NCBI GenBank assembly: GCA_900199555.1
Contig: FZQZ01000007.1
Span: 1-64,000, forward strand
Length of the DNA stretch: 64,000 nucleotides
DNA from: Prevotellaceae bacterium MN60
GTDB lineage: Bacteria > Bacteroidota > Bacteroidia > Bacteroidales > Bacteroidaceae
Reading direction: 5' to 3'
The position numbers were made by a program, and so were the translations under genes. The notes beneath the pieces were generated by a model, which was not told the origin of the DNA, ran no database searches, and saw only the letters and a program-made list of their open reading frames with translations. Positions 8,190-16,572 of the stretch are shown in pieces; within the stretch, counting starts at the first letter, position 1, and the number at the start of each line of letters is the position of its first letter.

Positions 8190-9992
8190 TTATTCGCGAG
8201 GCAGCTTGAGAATAAAGCAGCTACCATCACTGTAAGAGAGGTCTATCACTACATCGCCACCCAACTGGCGGGCAACACGGCGTGACAAAGGTAACCCAAG
8301 TCCTACACCTTCTTTGTAGGCATCAATCTTGTAGAAGTGTTCGAAGATTTTCTCTTCTTCTCCATTCCTAATACCTCGTCCTGTGTCAGCAACACTGAAG
8401 CAGACCATATTCTCTACTTCGTCCAACTGGCATTTTAACGTGATGCTACCTCGTTCGGTAAACTTCATGGCATTGTCTAACAGGTGGTTGAGAATCTTCT
8501 TCACCTCACCCTTGTTAGAAAGAATTTTGAAATTATCTTTTAACTCACTCTTAAAGATAACCTCAATATCCTTCTTGCTCATCTTGTAGGGCTCCAGCAA
8601 CTCTGCAGCAAACTTGTTGCAGTAGATGAGGTCATTCTTATCCACAAAATGAATGCTCTCTTTGCTAGAGATGTCCAATATCTCATCAATGATGCGCACA
8701 ATATTGCGAGTGCTGCTCATAATGCGATTAGCCATTCCTGCACGCTCATTCTCGCTCATCAGTGTCTTAGGATCACTGATAATTTGCGCATAACCACTAA
8801 TAATATTGAGAGGCGTACGAATCTCATGGCTCATGTTCTGCAAGAAGTTAATCTTCATACGTTCAGCTTCCTCAGCTTTATCGCGAGCAATAATCAGTTC
8901 GCGGTTTTGCTGTTGCAGCTTCTTCATATACTTACGCTTACGCAGGCGACAAGCAATATAGCTGAAAATCAACACAGAGATAATGATGACATACAGGCTC
9001 CAACGCACCTTCTTGTTATGATTAACAAAGGCCTCATTAGCCAACTCAGCATTCTGCAGGTCGTTGGCAGAGCCTACCATCTCTTCACTCATGATGACGT
9101 TGTTCACAGAGTCTTTCACTGCCATATACTTCTTCTGCATATCATAAGCGCGATGAATATCGCCAGACAGTTCGTAAATCTCTGTCAAAAACTTATAGGT
9201 GTCTGTAGTATTGGTCAACTGATAAGCCATCTGTATAGCATCATCATAACGCTTATCGGCAACAAACTTACAGATTTTTACATAGTTATAGTAGGTGGTA
9301 CTGAAGTTTTTTCCAAACTTCTCCTTCAACTGCATATATTCCTGAAATAGCTTGTTAACCGTTTCCCAATCGCGCATGGCATAGGCAACGATAACCTTGA
9401 GACCAACAGCGTCGCTATATTCATATTCTGAATCATAGGCCTTGATAATCTCAATAGCACAGTCCAAGTTTTTCATAGCCTCTTGAGGCTGCGTGTCCAT
9501 CTCGATATTCGCCAAGTCCATATACAGGCCAAAAAGATTTCCTGGCTGCGAATGGTCAACCTGATCAATGGCTTTTTCATAGTACTTTTGTGCCAATGAC
9601 AAGTTGCCGCGCAGCGAATAAATCAGACCACGCATACGAGTAGCTTTGTAAAGTTGTTTATCTGCCTTGCGACGTTGCATATCTTTCTGTATGAACGTGG
9701 TTTTGCGCATGGCACGATAGAAATGATTATGATTTACATCATAAAGTATCTCGTTTGTCCATCCCTGATAATAGTTTGGCAGGTTGTTTTTTTCCAACAT
9801 GTAGTCGCGATAACGCGCTGTAGACTTGTAGAAAGCCTGCTCGTCTTCCATGTTGAAGTATTTCCTGATGTCTTCCATCAATCTTTCGCTGACGGTATCC
9901 TGAGTGACAGCTTCTGCTTTACTCGGAATTAGACAAAATAGCGTTATAGTAATAGCTGCCAATAGATGGCTAAAGCTAGGTATTTTCATCAT
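8190..9992 (-). CDS. TPR-containing sensor histidine kinase
   Basis: 600-residue membrane sensor. A signal peptide is followed by a TPR-rich periplasmic region (residues about 30-330). A single membrane span (RWSLYVIIISVLIFSYIACRL, near 340) leads into a short coiled coil, the HisKA domain with FLQNMSHEIRTPLN (phosphorylated His) and an HATPase domain with DNAMKFTERG (N box), ADTGRGI (G1), FEHFYK (F box) and GVGLGLPLSRR (G2). It has no receiver domain, and no response regulator gene adjoins it, so its partner is elsewhere. The ligand is unknown. A -7 box lies at 10015-10022. Confidence 0.9.
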   Translation of the reverse strand: MMKIPSFSHLLAAITITLFCLIPSKAEAVTQDTVSERLMEDIRKYFNMEDEQAFYKSTARYRDYMLEKNNLPNYYQGWTNEILYDVNHNHFYRAMRKTTFIQKDMQRRKADKQLYKATRMRGLIYSLRGNLSLAQKYYEKAIDQVDHSQPGNLFGLYMDLANIEMDTQPQEAMKNLDCAIEIIKAYDSEYEYSDAVGLKVIVAYAMRDWETVNKLFQEYMQLKEKFGKNFSTTYYNYVKICKFVADKRYDDAIQMAYQLTNTTDTYKFLTEIYELSGDIHRAYDMQKKYMAVKDSVNNVIMSEEMVGSANDLQNAELANEAFVNHNKKVRWSLYVIIISVLIFSYIACRLRKRKYMKKLQQQNRELIIARDKAEEAERMKINFLQNMSHEIRTPLNIISGYAQIISDPKTLMSENERAGMANRIMSSTRNIVRIIDEILDISSKESIHFVDKNDLIYCNKFAAELLEPYKMSKKDIEVIFKSELKDNFKILSNKGEVKKILNHLLDNAMKFTERGSITLKCQLDEVENMVCFSVADTGRGIRNGEEEKIFEHFYKIDAYKEGVGLGLPLSRRVARQLGGDVVIDLSYSDGSCFILKLPRE

Positions 9993-10014
9993 TCATATGT
10001 GTTTTTAAGACACG

Positions 10015-10022
10015 CAAAGGTA
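10015..10022 (-). promoter_or_regulatory. -7 box TACCTTTG for the histidine kinase
   Basis: CAAAGGTA on the plus strand, 23 bp upstream of the first ATG at 9992. Further upstream, 10088-10133 is a pyrimidine-rich stretch with repeated CTCCTTTAA and CTTCCTTTA words; no gene is seen there. Confidence 0.55.
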
Positions 10023-10200
10023 AGCATAAAAATCCGAAACACCAATAGCAAAAATGCTAAAAGCTCTTAAAATACGCATTTCTTTCTAACTCCTTTAAAT
10101 CCCTTAACTTCCTTTACTCCTTTAACTTCCTTCATATGAATTATATAAATAAGGTGGAATTGTTAAATAATGCTTAATCACAAAAATAATCGCGAAAAAG

Positions 10201-10256
10201 TTTGGAAGATATTGGAAATAACACTACTTTTGCGGTGTACTATTAAAGTGGTACAC
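10201..10256 (+). promoter_or_regulatory. Efflux operon promoter with GTGTAC-N10-GTACAC operator
   Basis: TTTG at 10201-10204, a 20-bp spacer and TACTTTTG at 10225-10232 make a full Bacteroidetes promoter. Directly after it, GTGTAC (10235-10240) and GTACAC (10251-10256) form an inverted repeat over the start site. This is the expected place for a repressor to bind. The operon's own GntR protein (12806-13165) is the obvious candidate; that link is inference. Confidence 0.65.
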
Positions 10257-10290
10257 TGTTACAGAGTTTATAACCAATACAAATACAATC

Positions 10291-11106
10291 ATGATACAAG
10301 TAAAAAACATCAGTTTTAAGTATGCAGGTCAGAAGAACCTGGTATTTGATGATTTCAGTTTGGAACTGGAACAGAACAACATCTATGGTTTGTTGGGTAA
10401 GAACGGTACAGGTAAGTCTACATTGCTTTACCTGATTTCTGGTCTGTTGCGTGCCAAGAAGGGCACCGTTAGTTTCGATGGCGTTGAGACAAAGCTTCGC
10501 AATCCTGAGACACTGCAGGAGATTTTTATTGTTCCTGAAGAGTTCGACTTGCCTGCTATGTCACTGGACCAGTATGTGAAGATCAACGAGCCATTCTATC
10601 CTCGTTTCAGTCGTGAGGTGCTGGAGGAATGCTTGAAAGACTTTGAGCTCTCTACCAATGTAAAGTTGAATGCGCTCTCAATGGGTCAGAAGAAGAAGGT
10701 GTTTATGTCATTTGCCTTGGCTGCTGGCACTAAGCTATTGCTGATGGATGAGCCAACCAATGGACTTGATATTCCTTCAAAGAGTCAGTTCCGCAAGGTA
10801 ATTGCTCAGCACATGACAGAAGATCGTACGCTGATTATCTCTACCCATCAGGTACATGATGTAGAGTCATTGCTTGACCACATTCTGATTCTCTCTCCAC
10901 AGAAGTTGTTGCTTGATGCCAGTGTATCTGAGATTACGGATAAGTACACCTTCGAGTATCGTACTCCCGATCAGATGGAAGATGTTTTATATGCAGAGCC
11001 TTCACTTCAGGGTAATGCTGTGATTGCTCCTCGTAAGGAGGGTAGTGCTGAGACACAGATGAATCTCGAACTGTTGTTTAATGCTGTAACACAGGGTAAA
11101 ATCTAA
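10291..11106 (+). CDS. ABC transporter ATP-binding protein (YtrB-like)
   Basis: 271-residue ATPase subunit. Walker A is GKNGTGKST (near residue 36), the signature is LSMGQKKK (near 130), Walker B is LLLMDEPTNGLD (150-161) and the switch histidine is in ISTHQVHD. A C-terminal extension of about 60 residues follows the core. It is the first gene of the nine-gene operon, followed by two paralogous six-span membrane proteins and a GntR regulator, the arrangement of YtrA-type GntR/ABC modules that respond to cell-envelope stress. The substrate cannot be read from the sequence. Confidence 0.9.
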   Translation: MIQVKNISFKYAGQKNLVFDDFSLELEQNNIYGLLGKNGTGKSTLLYLISGLLRAKKGTVSFDGVETKLRNPETLQEIFIVPEEFDLPAMSLDQYVKINEPFYPRFSREVLEECLKDFELSTNVKLNALSMGQKKKVFMSFALAAGTKLLLMDEPTNGLDIPSKSQFRKVIAQHMTEDRTLIISTHQVHDVESLLDHILILSPQKLLLDASVSEITDKYTFEYRTPDQMEDVLYAEPSLQGNAVIAPRKEGSAETQMNLELLFNAVTQGKI

Positions 11107-11118
11107 GGAGGCAAGGGT

Positions 11119-11904
11119 ATGATACAGTTTAATATACATCGATTCGGCAAGTTGGCGCGATGGTCGTTGACCACCGATAAAGCCTTTTATCTGAGGAGTT
11201 TCCTTCAGGTGTTTGCCATGATGACACTGGTATTTCTCTTTTTCACTACCAGATTTATTAATGTAGGAAATGCAGATGGCGATGATAAGACTCATCTGAT
11301 GTGTGCTGTAATGCTGATAGTAATGCTCTTCTTTACTATTGTTTTTGGACCATCGATGATGTTCACAAGTATGAAAGGTAAGCACAATGACCAGACGTTG
11401 TTGTCGCTTCCAGCATCAAACTTTGAGAAATATCTGATGCGCTACTCTACATGGATCCTCATGTTCCCTCTCTATTTGGTAGCTTTCTTCTTTGCCGATG
11501 CTATTCAGTATCTGGTAAATATGCTCATCGGTACAGATCATGTGATGTTTGTGACAACGAGAATTATTCAGTTGCTAAATGAAAACGCTCATACAGATTC
11601 TGAGATGGTGAATTCTATGGTTGTTACTTGTATCTGGACTCATTCTTGGTATGCACTCGGTAGCACCTTCTTCCGCTCGCATAAGTTTGCTTGGGCACTA
11701 TCTACAGTGATTCTCATCGTGCTTACTATGATTCAGTTCTGGTTGATTCCTACTGGTGATTGGGGCATTGCAGATAAACAGACTCCCATGAGTACCATCG
11801 TACTAACAGATGCCATTTATGGAGTATTGACACTCTTCAACTTCTGGCTGTCTTACAAACTCTTTTGCAGGACTCAGGTAATAGGTAAGTTTGTGAACAT
11901 ATAA
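11119..11904 (+). CDS. ABC transporter membrane protein, first paralogue
   Basis: 261 residues with about six hydrophobic spans (for example around residues 28-48, 55-80, 110-135, 195-215 and 235-255). It carries LPASNFEKYLMRY, matched by LPSSNLEKYLSLV in the next gene, so the two are paralogues and probably form the two membrane halves of the transporter powered by the preceding ATPase. A GGAGG ribosome site precedes the start. I recognise no named family. Confidence 0.75.
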   Translation: MIQFNIHRFGKLARWSLTTDKAFYLRSFLQVFAMMTLVFLFFTTRFINVGNADGDDKTHLMCAVMLIVMLFFTIVFGPSMMFTSMKGKHNDQTLLSLPASNFEKYLMRYSTWILMFPLYLVAFFFADAIQYLVNMLIGTDHVMFVTTRIIQLLNENAHTDSEMVNSMVVTCIWTHSWYALGSTFFRSHKFAWALSTVILIVLTMIQFWLIPTGDWGIADKQTPMSTIVLTDAIYGVLTLFNFWLSYKLFCRTQVIGKFVNI

Positions 11905-11919
11905 TAAAAGGTACGCACT

Positions 11920-12822
11920 ATGAATAGTTTTAGTATAAATAGATTTGGAAGAACACTTCGTTGGTTGCAAAATACTAATTTCCGCATGATGCTGGCATGG
12001 TTTGTTGGAATGGTGCTGCTGGTATTTATGGGAGAGATGATTGCCTATTCTCTGATGAAAGGTCTAGACCCTGACTATATGATTCGTCGTATAGCAGATT
12101 TTGGCACAGCAGTGATGTATATCTCGTCATTGGCCATGATTAGTTGTTTCGTGCTAAGCATTAGAGACAAGCGTAAGCGTGTAGGTTTTCTGATGTTGCC
12201 ATCATCTAATCTGGAGAAATATCTCTCGTTGGTCATCTATGCCAGTGTTATCTGGATATGCTGCATCTTCCTCGCTATGGTGGTAGGCGATTCGCTCCGT
12301 ATGGCTTGGTTCTGGGTAAGAGATATCTATGGATATACCTATGAGGGATTGTCTAGGGCTGTCATGATTAATGGCGAATTGGTATATTGGTATTCATCAG
12401 CCCTCCCTAGGTTACTGGATAATCTGAATCCTTTCCCCACTTATTCGTCTGAATACTATAGCATTGATACGTTATTCTTGGTGATGAAATATGTCATTGT
12501 ATCCAGCTTCCTTCTTTGGATGCACTCCCTCTACACCTTGGGTGGAACACTGCTTCGCAAGTATGCATTCGTGACTACAAGCCTGCTCTTCATACTATGT
12601 TTAGTCTTGTTCATTAAGTCAATGCACTATTTCGAATTAAATATGTTCCAAATACATCATGAACAAGGACATGCTTTTTCTGGAGAGATTGGTACAGTAG
12701 CTTATGTGCTTGCCGTATTGCTCCCTTTGTTATCCGCCTTTAACTACTGGGCTTCGTACCGTATATTTAAAGGTTTTCAGTTAATCACTAATAAATGGTT
12801 GAACTATGATTTTCACAAATGA
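11920..12822 (+). CDS. ABC transporter membrane protein, second paralogue
   Basis: 300 residues with about six membrane spans. It shares the NRFGRTLRW start and the LPSSNLEKYL segment with the preceding gene, which is shorter because it lacks the long extracytoplasmic loop seen here between spans 3 and 4 (about residues 130-190). Its last 17 bp overlap the GntR gene, so the regulator is probably translationally coupled to it. The function as permease half is inferred from context. Confidence 0.75.
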   Translation: MNSFSINRFGRTLRWLQNTNFRMMLAWFVGMVLLVFMGEMIAYSLMKGLDPDYMIRRIADFGTAVMYISSLAMISCFVLSIRDKRKRVGFLMLPSSNLEKYLSLVIYASVIWICCIFLAMVVGDSLRMAWFWVRDIYGYTYEGLSRAVMINGELVYWYSSALPRLLDNLNPFPTYSSEYYSIDTLFLVMKYVIVSSFLLWMHSLYTLGGTLLRKYAFVTTSLLFILCLVLFIKSMHYFELNMFQIHHEQGHAFSGEIGTVAYVLAVLLPLLSAFNYWASYRIFKGFQLITNKWLNYDFHK

Positions 12823-13165
12823 TAAACCCATTTACCTCCAGATGGCAGACCGCCTGTGCGATGAAATTCTCTCTGGAGTGTATAAAGATGACGATCGCAT
12901 TCCAAGCGTTCGTGAATACAGTGTGCTACTCGAAGTAAATACCAACACCGCCGTTAAGGCTTACGATGAGCTGGCTCGTGCCAACATTATCTATAACAAG
13001 CGTGGTTTGGGATACTTTGTTACCGCAGGCGCTCGTGAGGCTATTCTGCAGCAGCGTCGCCAATCGTTTATGAACGAACAGTTGCCGGAGTTGTTCCGTC
13101 AGATGAAACTGTTGGGCATCAAAAAAGAGGAGGTTTGCAACCTTTTCGATTCATACAACGTCTAA
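12806..13165 (+). CDS. GntR family regulator, YtrA subfamily
   Basis: 119-residue repressor. The N-terminal winged helix reads PIYLQMADRLCDEILSG, then RIPSVREYS and NTNTAVKAYDELARANIIYNKRGLGYFV. The short C-terminal two-helix tail (residues 75-119), with no sensor domain, defines the YtrA subfamily. Such proteins repress the ABC operon that contains their own gene. A matching operator candidate, GTGTAC-N10-GTACAC, overlaps the operon start site at 10235-10256. The gene overlaps the upstream membrane-protein gene by 17 bp, and the MacB-type genes follow 31 bp later, so it may control the whole efflux locus. Confidence 0.9.
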   Translation: MIFTNDKPIYLQMADRLCDEILSGVYKDDDRIPSVREYSVLLEVNTNTAVKAYDELARANIIYNKRGLGYFVTAGAREAILQQRRQSFMNEQLPELFRQMKLLGIKKEEVCNLFDSYNV

Positions 13166-13196
13166 CAGACAAAACATAAGGTAAAGAATTGTATTT

Positions 13197-13916
13197 ATGA
13201 TACATTTACAGGACATCAACAAGACCTATCAGGGCGCCCAGCCACTTCATGTGCTGAAGGGCATCAATCTGGACATTGCAGAAGGAGAGTTTGTCAGCAT
13301 CATGGGTGCTTCGGGCTCTGGTAAGTCAACGTTGCTAAACATCTTAGGTATTCTGGATAACTATGACTCTGGCATCTACGAACTCAACGGAACTCCTATC
13401 TGGAACCTCTCCGAGCGTAGAGCAGCAGAGTATCGTAACAAGATGATAGGATTCATCTTTCAGTCATTTAATCTCATCTCTTTTAAAACAGCCGTGGAAA
13501 ACGTGGAGTTGCCACTCTTTTATCAAGGTGTTTCTAGACGCAAGCGCCATGCGCTTGCTCTAGAATACCTAGATCGTCTAGGTCTTCTAGACTGGGCTGA
13601 CCATTATCCCAACGAACTATCGGGTGGACAGAAGCAGCGCGTAGCTATTGCTCGTGCACTGATTACCAAACCTCAGATAATTCTTGCCGACGAGCCTACA
13701 GGTGCTCTCGACTCAAAGACATCTGTTGAGGTAATGCAGTTGCTGAAGAAGCTGAATCAGGATGAGGGTATGACCATCGTTGTTGTAACTCACGAGAGTG
13801 GTGTCGCTAACGAAACCAATAAGATAGTACATATCAAGGATGGTGTTATCGGAAAGATTGAAGAGAACTTGAACCACGATGCTTCGCCATTCGGCATCAA
13901 TGGAATGATGAAATAG
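13197..13916 (+). CDS. MacB/LolD-type ABC transporter ATP-binding protein
   Basis: 239-residue ATPase: Walker A GASGSGKST (near residue 40), Q-loop GFIFQSFNLIS, signature LSGGQKQRVAIARA (near 140), Walker B IILADEPTGALD. This is the LolD/MacB group that drives FtsX-type permeases. The two following permeases, the adaptor and the TolC-like protein make a tripartite export system. Around codons 112-130 the gene carries two strong hairpins rich in CTAG (13532-13565 and 13568-13582), with a run of CTA leucine codons unlike the rest of the gene. Confidence 0.93.
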   Translation: MIHLQDINKTYQGAQPLHVLKGINLDIAEGEFVSIMGASGSGKSTLLNILGILDNYDSGIYELNGTPIWNLSERRAAEYRNKMIGFIFQSFNLISFKTAVENVELPLFYQGVSRRKRHALALEYLDRLGLLDWADHYPNELSGGQKQRVAIARALITKPQIILADEPTGALDSKTSVEVMQLLKKLNQDEGMTIVVVTHESGVANETNKIVHIKDGVIGKIEENLNHDASPFGINGMMK

Positions 13917-13926
13917 GATGCTATTT

Positions 13927-13950
13927 AAATCTTAGATATTCCTAAGATTT
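13927..13950 (+). other. Intra-operon hairpin
   Basis: AAATCTTAG (927-935 of this kilobase) pairs perfectly with CTAAGATTT (942-950) across six bases, between the ATPase and the first permease. There is no T-run, so it more likely affects mRNA stability or partial readthrough than full termination. Confidence 0.45.
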
Positions 13951-13971
13951 CCTATAAAAGAAACAAAAACT

Positions 13972-15213
13972 ATGCGAGATATCTTATCAGAAATATGGAG
14001 TACTGCCAAGAGAAATAAGCTTCGCACCACACTTACTGGTTTTGCTGTGGCGTGGGGTATCTTCATGATTATTGTACTGTTGGGTGCCGGTAACGGACTC
14101 ATCAATGCTAATATAAAGCAGCGTAACCGTTTTCTCTCTTCTTCTATGGTGGTGTATGGTGGTTGGACATCGAAGGCCTATCAAGGACTAAAGGAGGGCC
14201 GCGGCATCCGTCTGCATGAGCGCGATATGGAGATTACTTCTCAAGAGTTCAAGGAGAATGTTGATGAAGTAGGTGCGCAGTATAGCACGTCAGCCACTAT
14301 TAGTCATGGTCAGCAATACCTCTCTTCCAGTATCAGTGGTGTTTATTCTAACCATACGAAGATTAATAAGGTAGAGATGCTTAGCGGACGCTTCATCAAC
14401 GACATTGACGTGAAAGAGAGTCGCAAGGTGTTGGTGTTTGGTAATAAGCAGGCGAAAGAGTTAAACTGTCGTGTGGGTGATTTCGTTAATGTTGGTGATT
14501 TTGCTTTCAAGGTGGTGGGTATCTATAAGGAGAATGAAAACGGACGTGCTGAAGTTTTCAGCAGTTATTCAGCCATCAAACGTATCTTTGGTGCCAACAC
14601 CGATGATGCAGGACGTATAGAATTTACCTTCCATGGCCTGTCAACAGAAAAGGCTAATGAAAGATTCGAGAAGGAATACCGTCACCGCCTGAATGCCGAA
14701 CATCAGGCTCATCCGGATGATGAAGATGCTGTATGGCTATGGAACCGATTTACACAGAATCTCCAAATGGAAAAGGGTATTGGCATCATTCGCACAGCCC
14801 TTTGGGTTGTAGGTCTCTTCACCTTGCTCTCAGGTATTGTTGGTGTATCTAACATCATGCTTATTACCGTTAAGGAGCGTACTCATGAATTTGGCATCCG
14901 TAAAGCCATTGGTGCTAAGCCTTGGAGTATCCTGAAACTGATTATCGTCGAGAGTGTGATAATAACCACCTTCTTTGGTTATATAGGTATGGTGTTGGGT
15001 GTTGCTGCCAATGAATACATGGATGCAACGATAGGTCACGAGACCATTGACACAGGTTTGTTCAAGGCTACTATGTTCCTAGACCCCACAGTTGGTATTG
15101 ATGTATGTATTGAGGCCACGATGGTAATGATTATCGCAGGAACTATTGCCGGACTCATCCCCGCTTATAAAGCAAGTAGAATCAGACCTATAGAGGCTCT
15201 TCGTGCCGATTAA
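13972..15213 (+). CDS. MacB-like ABC transporter permease, first copy
   Basis: 413 residues. One N-terminal span (FAVAWGIFMIIVLLGAGNGL), a large periplasmic MacB_PCD-like domain (about residues 45-270) and three C-terminal FtsX spans, including TLLSGIVGVSNIMLITVKERTHEFGIRKAIGA, the characteristic coupling segment. Unlike E. coli MacB, the ATPase is a separate gene, as is common in Bacteroidetes. It is paired with a second permease 30 bp downstream, so the channel is probably a heterodimer. Confidence 0.92.
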   Translation: MRDILSEIWSTAKRNKLRTTLTGFAVAWGIFMIIVLLGAGNGLINANIKQRNRFLSSSMVVYGGWTSKAYQGLKEGRGIRLHERDMEITSQEFKENVDEVGAQYSTSATISHGQQYLSSSISGVYSNHTKINKVEMLSGRFINDIDVKESRKVLVFGNKQAKELNCRVGDFVNVGDFAFKVVGIYKENENGRAEVFSSYSAIKRIFGANTDDAGRIEFTFHGLSTEKANERFEKEYRHRLNAEHQAHPDDEDAVWLWNRFTQNLQMEKGIGIIRTALWVVGLFTLLSGIVGVSNIMLITVKERTHEFGIRKAIGAKPWSILKLIIVESVIITTFFGYIGMVLGVAANEYMDATIGHETIDTGLFKATMFLDPTVGIDVCIEATMVMIIAGTIAGLIPAYKASRIRPIEALRAD

Positions 15214-15243
15214 TTAAGCATTATGCATTAAGAATTAAGCATT
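15214..15243 (+). repeat. Heptamer array between two permease genes
   Basis: Units TTAAGCA (15214), TTATGCA (15221), TTAAGAA (15228), TTAAGCA (15235) and TTATGAA (15242) run directly from the stop codon of the first permease into the ATG of the second. Every unit carries TTA, and the ATG of the next gene is part of the last unit. Confidence 0.75.
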
Positions 15244-16491
15244 ATGAAAATAGATATTGATTCATATAGAGAAGTACTTGATACGCTGACACGCAACAAG
15301 TCACGATCATTCTTGACAGGCTTTGGCGTATTCTGGGGTGTCTTCATGCTCATCGTACTGATGGGTGGTGGCAATGGACTGAAAGAAATGCTACAGCAGA
15401 ACTTTGCAGGTTTTGCCACTAATAGCGCTTTGGTATGGGCTCAGCCCACAAGTAAGGCATATAAAGGATTTCGTAAAGGACGCATGTGGACGATGGACTA
15501 TAAGGATGTGTCGCGTATTCGTCATAGTGTGCCCGAACTTGAAGTTGTTACCCCTTTACTTTTCTCTAATGGTGGCACAGCCTATTATGGTGATCGCAAA
15601 GCCACTATTGGCGTTAGCGGTGCTATGCCCGACTATCAAAAGGTCAACGAACCAAAGATGTTCTATGGCCGATACATTGATGAGGCTGATATTCGCGACA
15701 ACCGCAAGGTATGTGTCATTCAGAAGAAAACCTACAAGGAACTGTTTCCTGGTGGTGGTAATCCTTGTGGTAAGCGTATCCGTATTGATAATATCTACTA
15801 TCAGATTGTAGGTGTAGACTATAATATGAGTGAGGGTGTTAATCTCAGTGGTGAGAATGGTACAAGCGTCACGCTGCCACTGACTTTCATGCAGCAAGCC
15901 TATAATCGTGGTAATGCTGTTGACCTGATTGCCGTTACAGGACGTCCAGGTGTAGTCATGTCAAAAGTCACCGACCGTATTCGCGAAACGGTTGCTCGTG
16001 CCCATGCTATTGACCCTACCGACGAGCAGGGCGCTATGGTATTTAATACTGAGGTGCTCTTCCAGATGCTTGATAATCTGTTCAAGGGAGTCAACTTTCT
16101 AATCTGGCTTGTTGGATTAGGCACATTGTTAGCTGGAGCCATTGGTGTATCAAACATTATGATGGTAACAGTTCGTGAGCGCACTACAGAGATTGGTATC
16201 CGCCGAGCTATCGGTGCCACACCGAGAGTTATTCTCTCACAGATTATATCAGAGAGTATTGTGCTGACCTTAGTGGCAGGCATGAGTGGCATTCTCTTCG
16301 GAGTGATGATTCTTCAGATGCTCGAATTGGGCAATACAGAAGATGGTATTGTCAATGCTCACTTCCAGATAGGTTTCTGGACTGCTCTCTTTGCAGCATT
16401 TATGGTGAGTGCGATGGGTGTCCTTGCAGGTCTTGCGCCAGCAGGTAGAGCAATGAGTATCAAGCCCGTTGATGCCATGCGAGATGAATAA
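15244..16491 (+). CDS. MacB-like ABC transporter permease, second copy
   Basis: 415 residues, same layout as the preceding permease: N-terminal span (GFGVFWGVFMLIVLMGGGNGL), periplasmic domain and three FtsX spans with GVSNIMMVTVRERTTEIGIRRAIGA. The paralogues are clearly diverged. The start ATG lies inside the heptamer array at 15214-15248. It is followed after 81 bp, including a 9-bp tandem array, by the adaptor gene. Confidence 0.92.
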   Translation: MKIDIDSYREVLDTLTRNKSRSFLTGFGVFWGVFMLIVLMGGGNGLKEMLQQNFAGFATNSALVWAQPTSKAYKGFRKGRMWTMDYKDVSRIRHSVPELEVVTPLLFSNGGTAYYGDRKATIGVSGAMPDYQKVNEPKMFYGRYIDEADIRDNRKVCVIQKKTYKELFPGGGNPCGKRIRIDNIYYQIVGVDYNMSEGVNLSGENGTSVTLPLTFMQQAYNRGNAVDLIAVTGRPGVVMSKVTDRIRETVARAHAIDPTDEQGAMVFNTEVLFQMLDNLFKGVNFLIWLVGLGTLLAGAIGVSNIMMVTVRERTTEIGIRRAIGATPRVILSQIISESIVLTLVAGMSGILFGVMILQMLELGNTEDGIVNAHFQIGFWTALFAAFMVSAMGVLAGLAPAGRAMSIKPVDAMRDE

Positions 16492-16492
16492 A

Positions 16493-16546
16493 CTAGAAAA
16501 ACTAGAATATCTAGAAAATCTAGACCATCTAGATAATCTAGAAAAA
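16493..16546 (+). repeat. Six tandem 9-bp CTAGA repeats
   Basis: Units start at 16493, 16502, 16511, 16520, 16529 and 16538, each CTAGA plus four A/T-rich bases (AAAA, ATAT, AAAT, CCAT, TAAT, AAAA). The array begins 1 bp after the stop codon of the second permease and ends 26 bp before the adaptor ATG. Confidence 0.85.
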
Positions 16547-16572
16547 AAGAATAATAATCAAAAACTAAAGAT

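Noticed and set aside
8649..9350. 233-codon open frame opposite the histidine kinase
   Set aside because: Antisense shadow; the kinase motifs on the minus strand are complete.
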